The notes: generated from the letters alone by a model not told the origin. A stretch of DNA of 64,000 nucleotides from Psychrobacillus faecigallinarum (GCF_014836595.1 NZ_JACSQO010000002.1:310001-374000), one strand, 5' to 3'; shown: positions 1 to 10,378, counted from the first letter of the stretch. Translations and numbers: made by a program.

Positions 1-635
1 ATATTGGAGGCATATCTAATATAACCGTCTTATCTAAGGGTGCTATAGCAGCAAATGTTATCGCGTATGATACTGGTCCTGGAAATATGATTATTGATGC
101 TTTCGTGTCATGGGCAACTGCAGGTAGGGAATCCTTTGACCGAGATGGAGATATTGCACGTAGGGGTATGGTGGATGAAAGGTGGCTAGATAAGCTACTT
201 GATCACCCTTATTTCGAACAGAATTACCCTAAAAGTACGGGTAGAGAGATGTTCGGAGTGGGTTTTGCTAGGAAACTTTGGCAGGAAGCGGAGAGTTTAT
301 ATATTAATCAAGTAGATAGAATAGCTACTGTCACCGCGTTAACTGCAAAAACTATAGCTAAAGAAATCTTAACTCATGGAAAAACTGCATATGTAAAAGA
401 AGTTTTAATCAGCGGTGGAGGAAGAAATAATCAAACACTATTTAATAGTATTCAAGAATATCTTCCAAAGGATATCTCTGTAGTTGGAATTGAAGAGTAT
501 GGAATGGTTGCCGATGCTAAAGAAGCTGTCATTTTTGCTCTGTTGGGTTACCAATGCTTTAAGAAAAGAACGAACAATCTTCCATCTGCAACTGGTGCTT
601 CAAAAGAAGTTGTGATGGGAAAAATTGCATGGTGA
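1..635 (+). CDS. anmK: anhydro-N-acetylmuramic acid kinase, 3' part
   Basis: Partial gene; the 5' end lies outside the window. The reading frame is already open at base 3, where it encodes IGGISNIT followed by AYDTGPGNMIID, the family signature around the sugar and phosphate site. AnmK phosphorylates and opens 1,6-anhydro-N-acetylmuramic acid during peptidoglycan recycling, giving MurNAc-6-phosphate in the cytoplasm. The C-terminal half carries the ISGGGRNN motif typical of this ASKHA-fold kinase. About 211 residues are visible of a family length near 370-390. The internal ATG at 87 is not a start; the protein runs through it. No recycling partner gene is visible downstream. Confidence 0.88.
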   Translation, partial: IGGISNITVLSKGAIAANVIAYDTGPGNMIIDAFVSWATAGRESFDRDGDIARRGMVDERWLDKLLDHPYFEQNYPKSTGREMFGVGFARKLWQEAESLYINQVDRIATVTALTAKTIAKEILTHGKTAYVKEVLISGGGRNNQTLFNSIQEYLPKDISVVGIEEYGMVADAKEAVIFALLGYQCFKKRTNNLPSATGASKEVVMGKIAW

Positions 636-659
636 AAAAAGAAAAGAAGCTTTTTTCAC
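632..659 (+). terminator. weak hairpin at the anmK stop
   Basis: A perfect 10-bp inverted repeat, GTGAAAAAAG and CTTTTTTCAC, with an 8-nt loop. Its left arm overlaps the anmK stop codon. The stem is AT-rich and the T run is inside the stem, so it is at best a weak terminator. Confidence 0.35.
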
Positions 660-797
660 GAAATTAGCGAATGATTTTTTCTTTGTTTATAGTTGACATA
701 CCTATCCGATTTAAAGGATTATAAAGTATGAAGGAAATAAGATAACCTTTCTTTTTTCGAAAGGTAATCGGACGAACATACTTGTATATCAATAATG

Positions 798-825
798 TTG
801 AAAGTCTAGTCAATTATGCTATAAT
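798..825 (+). promoter_or_regulatory. sigma-A promoter of tig
   Basis: TTGAAA at 798-803, a 16-bp spacer, and a perfect TATAAT at 820-825. It lies about 105 bases before the tig start, leaving a 5' leader of roughly 100 nt. A second candidate -35 (TTGACA, 693-698) lies upstream but lacks a well-spaced -10. Confidence 0.6.
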
Positions 826-930
826 ATACAGGTTGTCAATATAATTAGTGAAAAACTGTCCTGTTAAGTTTCAAACTTTTAATATACAGGCTACTAAATT
901 ATTGTAATTTATTTATTGGAGGTAGAATAA

Positions 931-2211
931 ATGTCAGTTAAATGGGAAAAACAAGAAGGAAATAATGGTCTTTTAACAGTTGAAGTTGCTGCTGATGTAG
1001 TAAACAACGGTTTAGATCAAGCTTTCAAAAAAGTGGTAAAGCAAATTAATGCACCTGGTTTCCGTAAAGGGAAAATGCCACGTCAAATTTTCGAAAAAAT
1101 GTACGGAGTTGAATCTTTATTCCAAGATGCATTAGATTTCATTCTTCCACATGCATATGCTTCAGCAGTTGAAGAAGCTGGTATTGACCCAGTTGATCGT
1201 CCAGAAATCGACATCGTATCAATGGAAAAAGGTCAACCTTTAGTATTCACTGCTAATGTAGTAGTAAAACCAGAGGTAACACTTGGTGAATACAAAGGAC
1301 TTGAAGTAACTAAAGTAGATGAAACAGTTACAGACGAAGAAATTGAAGAGCAATTAAAAGCTCAACAAGCTCGTTTAGCTGAATTAGTAGTAAAAGAAGA
1401 TGCAATCGTTGAAGGCGATACTGCTGTAATCGACTTTGAAGGATTTGTAGACGGAGAAGCGTTTGAAGGTGGAGCTGGTCAAGACTACCCATTAGAAATC
1501 GGTTCTAACTCTTTCATCCCTGGCTTTGAAGGTCAACTTGTAGGAGTTAAATCTGGCGATTCAAAAGATGTAGAAGTTACATTCCCAGAAGAGTACCATG
1601 CAGCTGAATTAGCAGGGAAAGCAGCAACTTTCAAAGTTACAGTTAAAGAAGTAAAAGGAAAAGAACTTCCTGAGCTTAATGACGACCTAGCTAAAGAAAT
1701 TGATGCTGAAGTAGAAGGCATTGATGCTTTACGTGCTAAACTTAAAGAAACTACTGCTGAAGAGAAAAAACAAATGTCAGCACAAAACCTACGTGATGAT
1801 TTAGTAGAAGCTGCTGCAGCAAACGCTACTATCGATATCCCAGAAGCAATGATTGAAACAGAAACTGATCGTATGCTACAAGAATTTGGTCAACGTTTAG
1901 AGCAACAAGGCATGAATTTAGATCTTTACTTCCAGTTCTCTGGTCAAGACGAGGCTGCTTTACGCGGACAAATGGCAGAAGATGCTAAAAATCGTGTGAA
2001 AGTATCATTAACTCTTGAAGCAATTGCTGAGAAAGAGAATCTTCAAGCGTCTGAAGAAGATATCAACGCTGAATTAGAAAAAATGAGTGCACAATTCAAT
2101 ATGTCAGCTGACGATATTAAACGTGCACTTGGTGGTACAGAAGTTCTTGCAAATGACCTTCGCTTCCAAAAAACTGTGGAATTCTTAGTAGAAAACGCTA
2201 AAATTTCATAA
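931..2211 (+). CDS. tig: trigger factor
   Basis: Ribosome-associated chaperone and peptidyl-prolyl isomerase that meets nascent chains at the exit tunnel. The 426-residue protein has the usual length and three-domain layout. The N-terminal ribosome-binding domain carries the L23-docking signature GFRKGK (residues 43-48). An FKBP-like PPIase domain follows (about 160-245), then the long helical C-terminal cradle. The ATG start has GGAGG at 918-922. It is followed by a terminator and then clpX, the usual Bacillales order. Nothing unusual is seen. Confidence 0.97.
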   Translation: MSVKWEKQEGNNGLLTVEVAADVVNNGLDQAFKKVVKQINAPGFRKGKMPRQIFEKMYGVESLFQDALDFILPHAYASAVEEAGIDPVDRPEIDIVSMEKGQPLVFTANVVVKPEVTLGEYKGLEVTKVDETVTDEEIEEQLKAQQARLAELVVKEDAIVEGDTAVIDFEGFVDGEAFEGGAGQDYPLEIGSNSFIPGFEGQLVGVKSGDSKDVEVTFPEEYHAAELAGKAATFKVTVKEVKGKELPELNDDLAKEIDAEVEGIDALRAKLKETTAEEKKQMSAQNLRDDLVEAAAANATIDIPEAMIETETDRMLQEFGQRLEQQGMNLDLYFQFSGQDEAALRGQMAEDAKNRVKVSLTLEAIAEKENLQASEEDINAELEKMSAQFNMSADDIKRALGGTEVLANDLRFQKTVEFLVENAKIS

Positions 2212-2238
2212 TTACACATAACGCGTTATAATATATAA

Positions 2239-2270
2239 CAAGGTACAGCATCTGTCTGTGCCTTGTTTTA
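2239..2270 (+). terminator. terminator after tig
   Basis: Stem CAAGGTACAG / CTGTGCCTTG (10 bp, one G-U), 7-nt loop, then TTTTA. It lies about 28 bases after the tig stop. The rest of the 314-base gap to clpX (2271-2525) holds a candidate clpX promoter and no convincing ORF. Confidence 0.8.
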
Positions 2271-2471
2271 TACATACATATTTTTAAAGGTATGGCGCTG
2301 TTACCGTTGTTTGTTTGTTACCCAATGTTATGTGGTATAGTAGTTTAAATTGCATATTGTTCTGCAAGAAATTCAGAGGCTCTTTTTGTAATGGTGCTTT
2401 TGTATATACCTAAGTGTTGCAATAAGACGTAACAGCGTCTGATGTAAAAAAAACTTGACCAAACTTATTAT

Positions 2472-2500
2472 TTGATTCCGAACAAAGAATCTTGTAAGAT
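2472..2500 (+). promoter_or_regulatory. candidate clpX promoter
   Basis: TTGATT (2472-2477), 17-bp spacer, TAAGAT (2495-2500), about 25 bases before the TTG start of clpX. No CtsR-type direct repeat was recognised next to it. Confidence 0.45.
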
Positions 2501-2525
2501 AATGGCTTGAATAGGGGTGAATATT

Positions 2526-3797
2526 TTGTTCAAATTCAATGATGAAAAAGGGAACTTAAAATGTTCTTTTTGTGGCAAGCCACAGGAACAAGTTCGTAAA
2601 CTTGTTGCGGGGCCTGGTGTCTACATTTGTGATGAGTGTATTGATTTATGTTCTGAAATAGTAGAAGAAGAACTTGGCACAGAGGAAGAAGTAGAGTTCA
2701 AAGAAGTTCCAAAACCAAAAGAAATTTTAGCTATTTTAGATGAATATGTAATTGGCCAAGAGCGAGCAAAAAAATCACTTGCAGTAGCTGTTTATAACCA
2801 TTACAAACGTATTAACTCTAATAGCGTAATTGATGAAGTAGAATTATCTAAATCAAATATAGTTTTAATCGGACCAACTGGTAGCGGTAAAACATTACTT
2901 GCTCAAACTTTAGCTAGAATTCTCAACGTTCCATTTGCTATTGCAGATGCTACTTCTTTAACAGAAGCTGGATACGTAGGGGAAGATGTAGAGAATATCC
3001 TTTTAAAGCTTATTCAATCAGCAGACTATGATATTGAAAGAGCAGAAAAAGGCATTATTTATATAGATGAAATAGATAAAGTTGCACGTAAATCTGAAAA
3101 CCCTTCTATCACTAGAGACGTTTCAGGTGAAGGGGTACAACAAGCCCTTCTTAAAATACTTGAGGGTACTGTAGCTAGTGTTCCACCACAAGGTGGACGT
3201 AAGCATCCTCATCAAGAATTTATTCAAATTGATACAACGAACATCTTGTTTATCGTTGGAGGAGCATTCGATGGAATCGAACAGATTATTAAACGCCGTT
3301 TAGGTGAAAAAGTAATTGGTTTCGGTGCAGATCCTAACAAAGTTCAAGAAGATGCAAAATCTGTGTTATCTCAGTTAATTCCAGAGGACTTATTGAAATT
3401 TGGTCTAATCCCTGAATTCATCGGTCGTTTACCTGTATTAGCAAGTCTAGAGCAGTTGGATGATAAAGCGTTAGTGCAAATCCTTACAGAGCCTAAGAAC
3501 GCACTAGTTAAGCAATATCAAAAAATGATTGAGTTGGATAATGTGAAGTTAACATTTGAAGATGAAGCTTTAGTGGAAATTGCGAAGGAAGCTATTGAGC
3601 GTAAAACTGGTGCTCGTGGATTACGTTCTATCATTGAAAATACAATGCTAGATGTAATGTATGAATTACCATCACGAGAAGATATCGTAGAATGTGTGAT
3701 TACTAAAGAAACAATTACAGAGCACGCACGTCCTAAACTTTTATTAGAAGATGGTTCTGAACTAAAAGATTTAGATAACGAAAAAACATCGGCTTAA
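2526..3797 (+). CDS. clpX: ATP-dependent Clp protease ATP-binding subunit ClpX
   Basis: AAA+ unfoldase that feeds substrates to ClpP. The TTG at 2526 is preferred (protein starting MFKFNDEKG, about 423 aa). It follows AGGGGTG at 2513-2519 with good spacing and matches the usual ClpX N-terminus; the GTG at 2517 would overlap that ribosome binding site. The zinc-binding domain has C13, C16, C35 and C38. Walker A is GPTGSGKT at about 116-123. The IGF ClpP-docking loop (KVIGFG) lies near residue 265, and the sensor region [11 protein letters not shown] follows. In B. subtilis lonB sits between clpX and lonA; here it is absent. Confidence 0.97.
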   Translation: MFKFNDEKGNLKCSFCGKPQEQVRKLVAGPGVYICDECIDLCSEIVEEELGTEEEVEFKEVPKPKEILAILDEYVIGQERAKKSLAVAVYNHYKRINSNSVIDEVELSKSNIVLIGPTGSGKTLLAQTLARILNVPFAIADATSLTEAGYVGEDVENILLKLIQSADYDIERAEKGIIYIDEIDKVARKSENPSITRDVSGEGVQQALLKILEGTVASVPPQGGRKHPHQEFIQIDTTNILFIVGGAFDGIEQIIKRRLGEKVIGFGADPNKVQEDAKSVLSQLIPEDLLKFGLIPEFIGRLPVLASLEQLDDKALVQILTEPKNALVKQYQKMIELDNVKLTFEDEALVEIAKEAIERKTGARGLRSIIENTMLDVMYELPSREDIVECVITKETITEHARPKLLLEDGSELKDLDNEKTSA

Positions 3798-3956
3798 TAG
3801 CCATTGAAAAAGCTGGCTTCCAAACTACGTGCATAGGCGCGAGCAAGGATGTCAGCTATTTCTCTTTATAAGATGAAAACTACCTCTTTTTATCATGAGG
3901 TTTACTGTATTATTAGGATACATAAAGGATACAATATGATGGAGGTGAATTCCAAA

Positions 3957-6272
3957 GTGGCAGAAAAAACATATTACCCAGTTTTACCCCTTCGTGGTTT
4001 ATTTATATTTCCTACTATGGTTTTACATATAGATATAGGGCGCGAGCGTTCAATTGATGCTTTAAATACAGCAATGAAACGCGAAGAAAAACTCTTTATT
4101 TCCGCACAAAGGGATTTGGGTGTAGAACATCCTAGCCAAGAGGATATATATCCTGTAGGGATTCTTGCGCATATAAAACAGGTTGTGAAGTTACCGAACG
4201 GAACGATGAGGGTATTAGTTGAGGGACTTCAGCGTGCAATTTGGGATGAATATAAAGTTACAAACAAAATGGATGAAGTAACCGTGTCAGCGTATATCGA
4301 GCCAAAAAAAGCTGATCAAGAAGATCAAGCGTTAATGCGTACTTTATTACATAATTTCGAAAAGTATACTAAGGCTTCCAAGCAAGTGTCAGAAGAAACT
4401 TACCGTTCTGTTGCAGATATTGAAGAACCAGGTAGATTAGCTGATATGATTGCGGCAGCTTTACCGCTCAAAATATCTGGCAAACAAGAGATTCTAGAAA
4501 TCATGGATGTTAAAGAACGCATGGAAACCTTAATCGTGCAGCTTTATAATGAACAAGAAATTTTGAATCTTGAGAAAAAAATAAATAATCGTGTTAAAAA
4601 TGCTATGGAAAGAACGCAAAAAGAGTTTTATCTTCGTGAGCAAATGAAGGCCATTCAAACCGAGCTCGGAGATAAAGAAGGTAAGACAGGTGAGGTTGCT
4701 GAATTAAAAAGGCGCATCCAAGAAGCTGGTTTACCGGAAACGACCAAAAAAAATGTGTTAAAAGAGTTGGATCGTTATGAGAAGCTTCCAACGCAAGCTC
4801 CAGAAAGTGGAGTCATTCGCAATTATATTGAGTGGATTGTTTCTATCCCTTGGTCTAAGTCTACTGAGGACCAATTAGATATTAAACGTTCTGAAGAAAT
4901 TTTAGATCGTGATCATGATGGACTTGAAACAGTAAAAGAGCGTGTCTTAGAATATTTGGCTGTTCGCCAATTGACTAAATCGCTCAGAGGACCAATCCTT
5001 TGCTTGGCTGGACCTCCAGGAGTAGGGAAAACCTCTCTAGCCAAATCTATCGCTGAATCACTAGGACGTAAATTCGTACGAATCTCCCTTGGAGGAGTAA
5101 GAGATGAATCTGAAATTCGTGGACACCGCAGAACATATGTAGGTTCCATGCCAGGAAGAATTATTCAAGGGATGAAGAAGGCAGGAACGATTAATCCGCT
5201 AATTTTGCTAGATGAAATCGATAAAATGTCTAATGACTTCCGCGGAGATCCTGCAGCAGCCATGCTAGAGGTACTAGACCCTGAACAGAATAATTCCTTT
5301 AGTGATCACTATATTGAGGAAACATATGATCTTTCGAATGTACTTTTCATTGCTACTGCTAATGACTTAAGTACAATTCCTGGTCCCTTAAGAGATCGTA
5401 TGGAAATTATCTCTATTGCTGGTTATACAGAAATAGAAAAGCTTTCTATTGCCAAAAATCACTTGCTGCCAAAGCAGCTTAAAGAACATGGCTTAAAGAA
5501 AACGCAGCTACTAGTTAAAGATGATGCCCTAATAGATGTTTTACGTTATTATACTCGTGAAGCTGGAGTCAGAAGCTTAGAGAGAGTACTGGCAAATATT
5601 TGTCGTAAGGCTGCTCTTCAAATCGTATCTGGAGACAAAAAACGTGTCACTGTGTCTGCAAAGAATTTGGAAGACATGATTGGTAAACGCAAGTTTCGTT
5701 ATGGACAAGCTGAGTCGGAAAATCAAGTAGGCGTAGCAACAGGTCTTGCCTATACAACGGTAGGGGGAGATACACTCCAAATAGAGGTGTCTTTATCTGC
5801 CGGATCTGGTAAATTACAGCTTACTGGTAAGCTTGGTGATGTTATGAAGGAGTCTGCTCAAACTGCTTTGTCCTATGTACGATCGAAAGCCAATGATTTT
5901 GGAATTGATCCAACCTTCCATGAAAACAAGGATATCCATATTCATGTTCCGGAAGGTGCTGTTCCTAAGGATGGCCCATCAGCAGGTATTACTATTGTTA
6001 CCGCGCTTGTTTCAGCATTATCTAAACGCCCAATTCTTCGGGAAGTTGGTATGACTGGTGAAGTAACTTTAAGAGGACGTGTGCTACCTATTGGTGGTTT
6101 AAAAGAAAAGACATTAAGTGCACATCGCGCAGGTCTAACGACAATTATTTGTCCAAAAGACAATGAGCGTGATATTGAAGATATACCAGAAAGTGTTCGC
6201 GAAGTATTGACGTTCCATTTTGTTTCCGATGCTGAAGAGGTGCTTCAACTGGCATTAGAGGAGGCAAAATAA
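3957..6272 (+). CDS. lonA: endopeptidase La (Lon protease)
   Basis: ATP-dependent AAA+ serine protease degrading misfolded and regulatory proteins. I place the start at GTG 3957 (MAEKTYYPVLPLRG, 771 aa). It is preceded by GGAGGTG (3941-3947) at 9-nt spacing and gives the usual Lon N-terminus and length; the frame stays open upstream to 3849 but without a better ribosome binding site. Domains in order are the N-terminal LON substrate domain (about 8-200), a coiled helical linker, the AAA+ module with GPPGVGKTSL and LLDEIDKM, and a C-terminal protease domain with KDGPSAGIT carrying the catalytic Ser. The stop abuts the ysxC start. Confidence 0.96.
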   Translation: MAEKTYYPVLPLRGLFIFPTMVLHIDIGRERSIDALNTAMKREEKLFISAQRDLGVEHPSQEDIYPVGILAHIKQVVKLPNGTMRVLVEGLQRAIWDEYKVTNKMDEVTVSAYIEPKKADQEDQALMRTLLHNFEKYTKASKQVSEETYRSVADIEEPGRLADMIAAALPLKISGKQEILEIMDVKERMETLIVQLYNEQEILNLEKKINNRVKNAMERTQKEFYLREQMKAIQTELGDKEGKTGEVAELKRRIQEAGLPETTKKNVLKELDRYEKLPTQAPESGVIRNYIEWIVSIPWSKSTEDQLDIKRSEEILDRDHDGLETVKERVLEYLAVRQLTKSLRGPILCLAGPPGVGKTSLAKSIAESLGRKFVRISLGGVRDESEIRGHRRTYVGSMPGRIIQGMKKAGTINPLILLDEIDKMSNDFRGDPAAAMLEVLDPEQNNSFSDHYIEETYDLSNVLFIATANDLSTIPGPLRDRMEIISIAGYTEIEKLSIAKNHLLPKQLKEHGLKKTQLLVKDDALIDVLRYYTREAGVRSLERVLANICRKAALQIVSGDKKRVTVSAKNLEDMIGKRKFRYGQAESENQVGVATGLAYTTVGGDTLQIEVSLSAGSGKLQLTGKLGDVMKESAQTALSYVRSKANDFGIDPTFHENKDIHIHVPEGAVPKDGPSAGITIVTALVSALSKRPILREVGMTGEVTLRGRVLPIGGLKEKTLSAHRAGLTTIICPKDNERDIEDIPESVREVLTFHFVSDAEEVLQLALEEAK

Positions 6273-6854
6273 ATGAAAATTCATAACGTTGAACTATTAA
6301 TAAGTGCTGTTAGACCAGCTCAGTATCCAGAGGGAGATTTACCGGAATTTGCTCTTGCTGGGCGCTCCAATGTAGGGAAGTCTTCCTTTATCAATAAAAT
6401 GATTGGTCGTAAGAGTATGGCTCGTATTTCCTCTAAGCCAGGGAAAACACAAACGTTAAACTTTTACAAACTGGAAGAGGATTTATTGTTTGTCGATGTA
6501 CCTGGCTATGGCTATGCAAAAGTATCAAAGTCAGAACGCGCAGCGTGGGGTAAAATGATTGAAACTTATTTTACCTCCCGTGAGGTTCTGAAGGCTGTCT
6601 TATTAATTGTTGATTTAAGGCATCCCCCAACAACGGATGATTGTATGATGTATGACTTTTTAAAGCATTACAATATACCTTGTATTGTTATAGCTACAAA
6701 AGCTGATAAGATTCCTAAAGGTAAATGGGATAAGCATAAGAAGATTGTCAAAGAAGAGCTGCAAATGGACAAAAATGATCCTCTAGTAATCTTCTCTTCT
6801 GAAACAGGTTTAGGCTTCGATGCAGCTTGGGCAGAAATCGAAAGCAGAATGTAA
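6273..6854 (+). CDS. ysxC: ribosome biogenesis GTPase YsxC (EngB)
   Basis: Small essential GTPase needed for 50S subunit assembly. The 193-residue TrmE/Era-type G domain has G1 GRSNVGKS, G3 [11 protein letters not shown] and G4 [10 protein letters not shown], at normal family length. The ATG begins immediately after the lonA stop, with GAGGAGG inside the lonA end, so translation is probably coupled. A strong hairpin follows about 70 bases downstream, closing a lonA-ysxC unit. Confidence 0.96.
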   Translation: MKIHNVELLISAVRPAQYPEGDLPEFALAGRSNVGKSSFINKMIGRKSMARISSKPGKTQTLNFYKLEEDLLFVDVPGYGYAKVSKSERAAWGKMIETYFTSREVLKAVLLIVDLRHPPTTDDCMMYDFLKHYNIPCIVIATKADKIPKGKWDKHKKIVKEELQMDKNDPLVIFSSETGLGFDAAWAEIESRM

Positions 6855-6922
6855 TATTTTACTATCTTCCATCAGAAAGAGCTAATAAAAACGGTGGAAG
6901 TTAATGTTACAGTTTTAAGATT

Positions 6923-6967
6923 AAAAAAGGTTGATTAGGGAATACCATCCTTAGTTAATCTTTTTTT
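6923..6967 (+). terminator. terminator after ysxC
   Basis: Long, largely G-U-tolerant stem: AAAAAAGGTTGATTAGG pairs with CCTTAGTTAATCTTTTTT across a short loop, followed by a T run. It separates lonA-ysxC from the hem operon. The full gap 6855-7154 holds this hairpin and the hemA control region. Confidence 0.75.
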
Positions 6968-6993
6968 ATGTGAATAGTTAATCTTTAATAATT

Positions 6994-7022
6994 TTGGACA
7001 GAATGTTTGTATTGAGTAATAC
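6994..7022 (+). promoter_or_regulatory. candidate upstream hemA promoter
   Basis: TTGGAC (6994-6999), 17-bp spacer, TAATAC (7017-7022). If used, its transcript would start just before the PerR-like box, so bound PerR could block it. It rests on two partly matching hexamers only. Confidence 0.3.
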
Positions 7023-7039
7023 TTTTTGTTATTATTAAT

Positions 7040-7054
7040 TTATAATAATTCTAA
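7040..7054 (+). promoter_or_regulatory. PerR-like operator upstream of hemA
   Basis: TTATAATAATTCTAA matches the PerR box TTATAATnATTATAA at all but one defined position. In B. subtilis the hemAXCDBL operon belongs to the PerR regulon, which supports the call. The surrounding DNA is very AT-rich, so a chance match is possible. Confidence 0.5.
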
Positions 7055-7071
7055 TTAAGATTTCATAGCTT

Positions 7072-7115
7072 GTTCACAAATGACAAATTATCTACTTGTG
7101 AACCTATGCTATAAT
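7072..7115 (+). promoter_or_regulatory. hemA promoter with inverted repeat
   Basis: A perfect 8-bp inverted repeat, GTTCACAA (7072-7079) and TTGTGAAC (7096-7103), with 16 nt between arms. It lies directly upstream of an extended -10, TGCTATAAT (TATAAT at 7110-7115). No good -35 is visible, which fits an extended -10 promoter or one needing an activator. The arms resemble Rex/Fnr half-sites but in reversed order, so no regulator is named. Confidence 0.5.
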
Positions 7116-7154
7116 AGGACTTATGAAATGAACGTGAAAGGGTGACATGACTCC

Positions 7155-8519
7155 ATGCATACACTCGTGGTAGGTGTCAATTATCGTACTGCCCCAGTTG
7201 AGATTCGTGAAAAGCTTTCTTTTATCGAGGCTGAGCTTCCGAATGCGATGCAGGCATTACAGGAACAGAAGAGTATTTTAGAAAACGTCATTGTATCTAC
7301 ATGTAACCGTACAGAAATATACGCAACTGTAGATCAATTGCATACAGGAAGATACTATGTAAAACAATTTCTAGCGAATTGGTTCGATATCCCAATGGAG
7401 AACCTTTCTAGATATTTATTTATTCATGAAGACAATGAAGCGAATAATCACTTATTCCGTGTTACTGCTGGTATTGACTCCATGGTGCTTGGAGAGACTC
7501 AAATTCTTGGACAAGTGAAGAAAAGCTTTTTAAGCGGGCAAGAAAATGGGACAACGGGTACAATATTTAACCAATTATTTAAACAAGCTGTGACGTTTGC
7601 AAAGCGCGCTCATGCTGAGACATCTATTGGGGAAAATGCAGTATCAGTTTCTTATGCAGCAGTTGAACTAGGGAAAAAAATATTTGGTTCTTTAAACCAC
7701 AAGCATGTAGTAATCCTAGGAGCAGGAAAAATGGGCGAGCTAGCTATCCAAAACCTTCACGGCAGCGGTGCTGAAAAAGTAACGGTTATTAACCGTACTT
7801 ATGAAAAAGCGAAGGAGCTTGCTTCAAAATTTGAAGGCAATGCTAAACCTATGGATGAGCTTCAATGTGCATTACTTGAGGCTGATATTCTAATCAGCTC
7901 TACTGGTGCAACTGAATATGTAATTGACTATGAGCTAATGCAATTCGTAGACAGATTACGTAAAGGCAAGCCTTTGTTCATGGTCGATATTGCTGTGCCA
8001 CGTGACTTAGATCCACAAATAGGTGATTTACCAAACGTGTTCTTATATGACATCGATGATTTACAAGGAATTGTCGAAGCGAACCTTGCTGAGCGTGAAC
8101 GTGCAGCTGCCCAAATCAATAAAATGATTGAGACCGAAATCGAGCAATTTAATGAGTGGGTAACTACTCTTGGGGTTGTACCGATTATCTCCGCACTACG
8201 CCAAAAAGCGAATAGAATTCAAGTAGAGACAATGAGTTCTATTGAAAACAAAATGCCTAACCTTACGGATCGCGAGCGCAAGATATTAAATAAACATACG
8301 AAATCGATTGTTAACCAACTTTTGAAAGAGCCGATTCTACAAGCAAAAGAACTTTCTACATCTAAGAATCCTGCTGAACAGCTCCAATTGTTCCAACAAA
8401 TCTTTGGAATTGAAGAAGATGTAAAGAAGGAAGTAGAAATTCAAGCAGAAAAAGCTAAAATTAATTTAAAACAATCGCTATTGAATCAAGAATTAAAAGA
8501 GAACTTATCGTTCAATTAA
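7155..8519 (+). CDS. hemA: glutamyl-tRNA reductase
   Basis: Reduces glutamyl-tRNA(Glu) to glutamate-1-semialdehyde with NADPH, the committed step of C5-pathway tetrapyrrole synthesis. The protein has 454 aa, the normal length. The catalytic Cys is C50 in [10 protein letters not shown]. The substrate region [17 protein letters not shown] follows, then the NADPH-binding [12 protein letters not shown] near residue 190 and a C-terminal helical dimerisation domain. The ATG has AAGGGTG upstream. It heads the hem cluster, but a strong hairpin separates it from hemX, so it may be expressed more than the downstream genes. Confidence 0.97.
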   Translation: MHTLVVGVNYRTAPVEIREKLSFIEAELPNAMQALQEQKSILENVIVSTCNRTEIYATVDQLHTGRYYVKQFLANWFDIPMENLSRYLFIHEDNEANNHLFRVTAGIDSMVLGETQILGQVKKSFLSGQENGTTGTIFNQLFKQAVTFAKRAHAETSIGENAVSVSYAAVELGKKIFGSLNHKHVVILGAGKMGELAIQNLHGSGAEKVTVINRTYEKAKELASKFEGNAKPMDELQCALLEADILISSTGATEYVIDYELMQFVDRLRKGKPLFMVDIAVPRDLDPQIGDLPNVFLYDIDDLQGIVEANLAERERAAAQINKMIETEIEQFNEWVTTLGVVPIISALRQKANRIQVETMSSIENKMPNLTDRERKILNKHTKSIVNQLLKEPILQAKELSTSKNPAEQLQLFQQIFGIEEDVKKEVEIQAEKAKINLKQSLLNQELKENLSFN

Positions 8520-8527
8520 TCTACAGG

Positions 8528-8580
8528 AGGTGTTTTTGTATCTTTATCGAAACTAGAGAGATATAAAAGCACCTTTTTTA
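8528..8580 (+). terminator. intra-operon hairpin between hemA and hemX
   Basis: A 15-bp stem (AGGTGTTTTTGTATC with GATATAAAAGCACCT, two G-U pairs), then TTTTTTA. It is a canonical intrinsic terminator shape placed 8 bases after the hemA stop, with the hemX ribosome binding site just after it. Confidence 0.7.
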
Positions 8581-8601
8581 TTGTATAAAGGGAGAAATGA
8601 T

Positions 8602-9432
8602 ATGGCTGATTTGACGATGACACGGCTTCACGAGATTATGGTCGTCCTCCAATCCGTTAGCCTTGTTTTCTATTTCATCGATTACCTCAACAAAGATCGG
8701 CAAGTTCATCGCTTGGCGGTAGGACTATTATCCATCGTCTGGCTACTACAAACGGTGTTTTTAGTCATGTATATGATAGAGATGAAGCGATTTCCTATTC
8801 TATCGCTATTTGAGGGTATATATTTCTATGCATGGCTCATCATATTGCTTTCTTTGATCATGCAGCTGGTCTTTAAGTCAGATTTACCAGGATTCTTTTT
8901 AAATATTATTGGATTTATATTTATGACCATCCATACATTTGCCCCAAGCCAATTGGAGCAATCGCCTGTGGGTGATGCCCTACGTTCAGAGTTATTGTTT
9001 ATTCATATTACTTTTGCATTTTTAGCTTATGCTGCATTTGCTCTTTCGTTTGTTTTTTCTGTACTATATTTGATATTGTATAGAGTATTGAAACAGAAAA
9101 AATGGACAAAGCAATTCACTAGATTGCCATCTCTGCAGCATACGGAAACTGGAATGACGACGTCAATCATTACAGGAATCCCTTTATTGTTTGTAAGTCT
9201 CGTTCTTGGGTTACAATGGGCTTATATATCTTTAAATGAGTTTTCAATATTTGATTTTAAGATTGTTAATTCCTTTATTCTATTAGTTATATATATTGTC
9301 GTTTTATTAATAAGAAGGCGCGCAAGGTTTAAAGGGACGAACTATGCGTGGATTCACGTATATGCATTTTTATTTGTTTTAATAAATTTCTTACTAGGTA
9401 GTCGATTATCACAATTCCACTTATGGTATTAA
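8602..9432 (+). CDS. hemX: HemX, integral membrane protein of the hem operon
   Basis: Integral membrane protein of the cytochrome c assembly/CcsA-like family with about eight hydrophobic segments. In B. subtilis HemX lowers the amount of HemA glutamyl-tRNA reductase. The ATG at 8602 ([13 protein letters not shown], 276 aa) is chosen because AAAGGGAGA precedes it and the length matches the family. It sits between hemA and hemC, just after a terminator-like hairpin with no clear promoter of its own, so expression probably depends on read-through from hemA. Confidence 0.9.
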   Translation: MADLTMTRLHEIMVVLQSVSLVFYFIDYLNKDRQVHRLAVGLLSIVWLLQTVFLVMYMIEMKRFPILSLFEGIYFYAWLIILLSLIMQLVFKSDLPGFFLNIIGFIFMTIHTFAPSQLEQSPVGDALRSELLFIHITFAFLAYAAFALSFVFSVLYLILYRVLKQKKWTKQFTRLPSLQHTETGMTTSIITGIPLLFVSLVLGLQWAYISLNEFSIFDFKIVNSFILLVIYIVVLLIRRRARFKGTNYAWIHVYAFLFVLINFLLGSRLSQFHLWY

Positions 9433-9448
9433 GAAAGGTAGCGAGTCA

Positions 9449-10378
9449 ATGCGTAAAATTATTGTAGGTTCAAGAAGAAGTAAGTTAGCTTTAACACAAA
9501 CAAACTGGTTCATCCAACAAATGAAGGATATGGGGGCTCCATTTGAGTTTGAAGTGAAAGAGATTGTCACTAAAGGTGACCAAATTTTAGATGTAACGCT
9601 TTCCAAGGTTGGAGGAAAAGGATTATTTGTTAAAGAAATTGAACAAGCATTATATGACAAGGAAATTGATTTTGCTGTACATAGCATGAAGGATATGCCA
9701 TCAGTCTTGCCTCCAGGATTAGTAATGGGGTGTACACCAAAACGTGTAGACGAACGTGATGCTTTCATCTCCACGGGTCATGTTAAATTTAACGACCTAC
9801 CAGAAGGAGCAGTTGTTGGGACAAGTAGCTTACGTAGAAGCGCTCAGCTTCTATTACTACGTCCAGATATCGAGATTAAATGGATACGAGGTAATGTGGA
9901 TACTAGATTGCAAAAGCTTCAAGACGGAGAATATGATGCGATTATTTTAGCTGCAGCAGGACTTAAGCGACTTGGCTGGAGCGATGAAGTAGTAACCGAA
10001 TATATTTCTGTAGAAGATTGCGTCCCAGCAGTAGGACAAGGGTCATTAGCGATTGAATGTCGTGAGGATGATTTAGAATTATTAACTGAGCTTCAAAAGC
10101 TATCAGATAAAGAGACTTGGGATGCTGTTCATGCAGAGCGTGCTTTCTTAGCTGCCATGGATGGAGGTTGTCAGGTGCCGATTGCCGGACATGCTATCAT
10201 TAAAGGCGATGAAATAACATTTACAGGACTTGTAGCTGCACCAGATGCTTCTGTTGTATATAAAGAAGTAGTGTCCGGAACAAACCCAGAGTCAGTAGGC
10301 AAAGAAGCAGCACGTATTATAACGGAACAGGGAGCTTATGATTTAATCCAGAAGGTTAAGGCTGATTTAAATGTCTGA
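9449..10378 (+). CDS. hemC: hydroxymethylbilane synthase (porphobilinogen deaminase)
   Basis: Condenses four porphobilinogen molecules into hydroxymethylbilane. The 309-residue protein has the family signature [13 protein letters not shown] in its C-terminal domain; this Cys carries the dipyrromethane cofactor. N-terminal motifs [15 protein letters not shown] and [10 protein letters not shown] are intact. It ends inside the start of hemD (8-bp overlap), consistent with coupled translation. Confidence 0.97.
   Translation: MRKIIVGSRRSKLALTQTNWFIQQMKDMGAPFEFEVKEIVTKGDQILDVTLSKVGGKGLFVKEIEQALYDKEIDFAVHSMKDMPSVLPPGLVMGCTPKRVDERDAFISTGHVKFNDLPEGAVVGTSSLRRSAQLLLLRPDIEIKWIRGNVDTRLQKLQDGEYDAIILAAAGLKRLGWSDEVVTEYISVEDCVPAVGQGSLAIECREDDLELLTELQKLSDKETWDAVHAERAFLAAMDGGCQVPIAGHAIIKGDEITFTGLVAAPDASVVYKEVVSGTNPESVGKEAARIITEQGAYDLIQKVKADLNV

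Noticed and set aside
7072..7103. Rex or Fnr binding site upstream of hemA
   Set aside because: Those sites have TTGTGA then TCACAA with 6 nt between; here the halves are in the reverse order and 16 nt apart.
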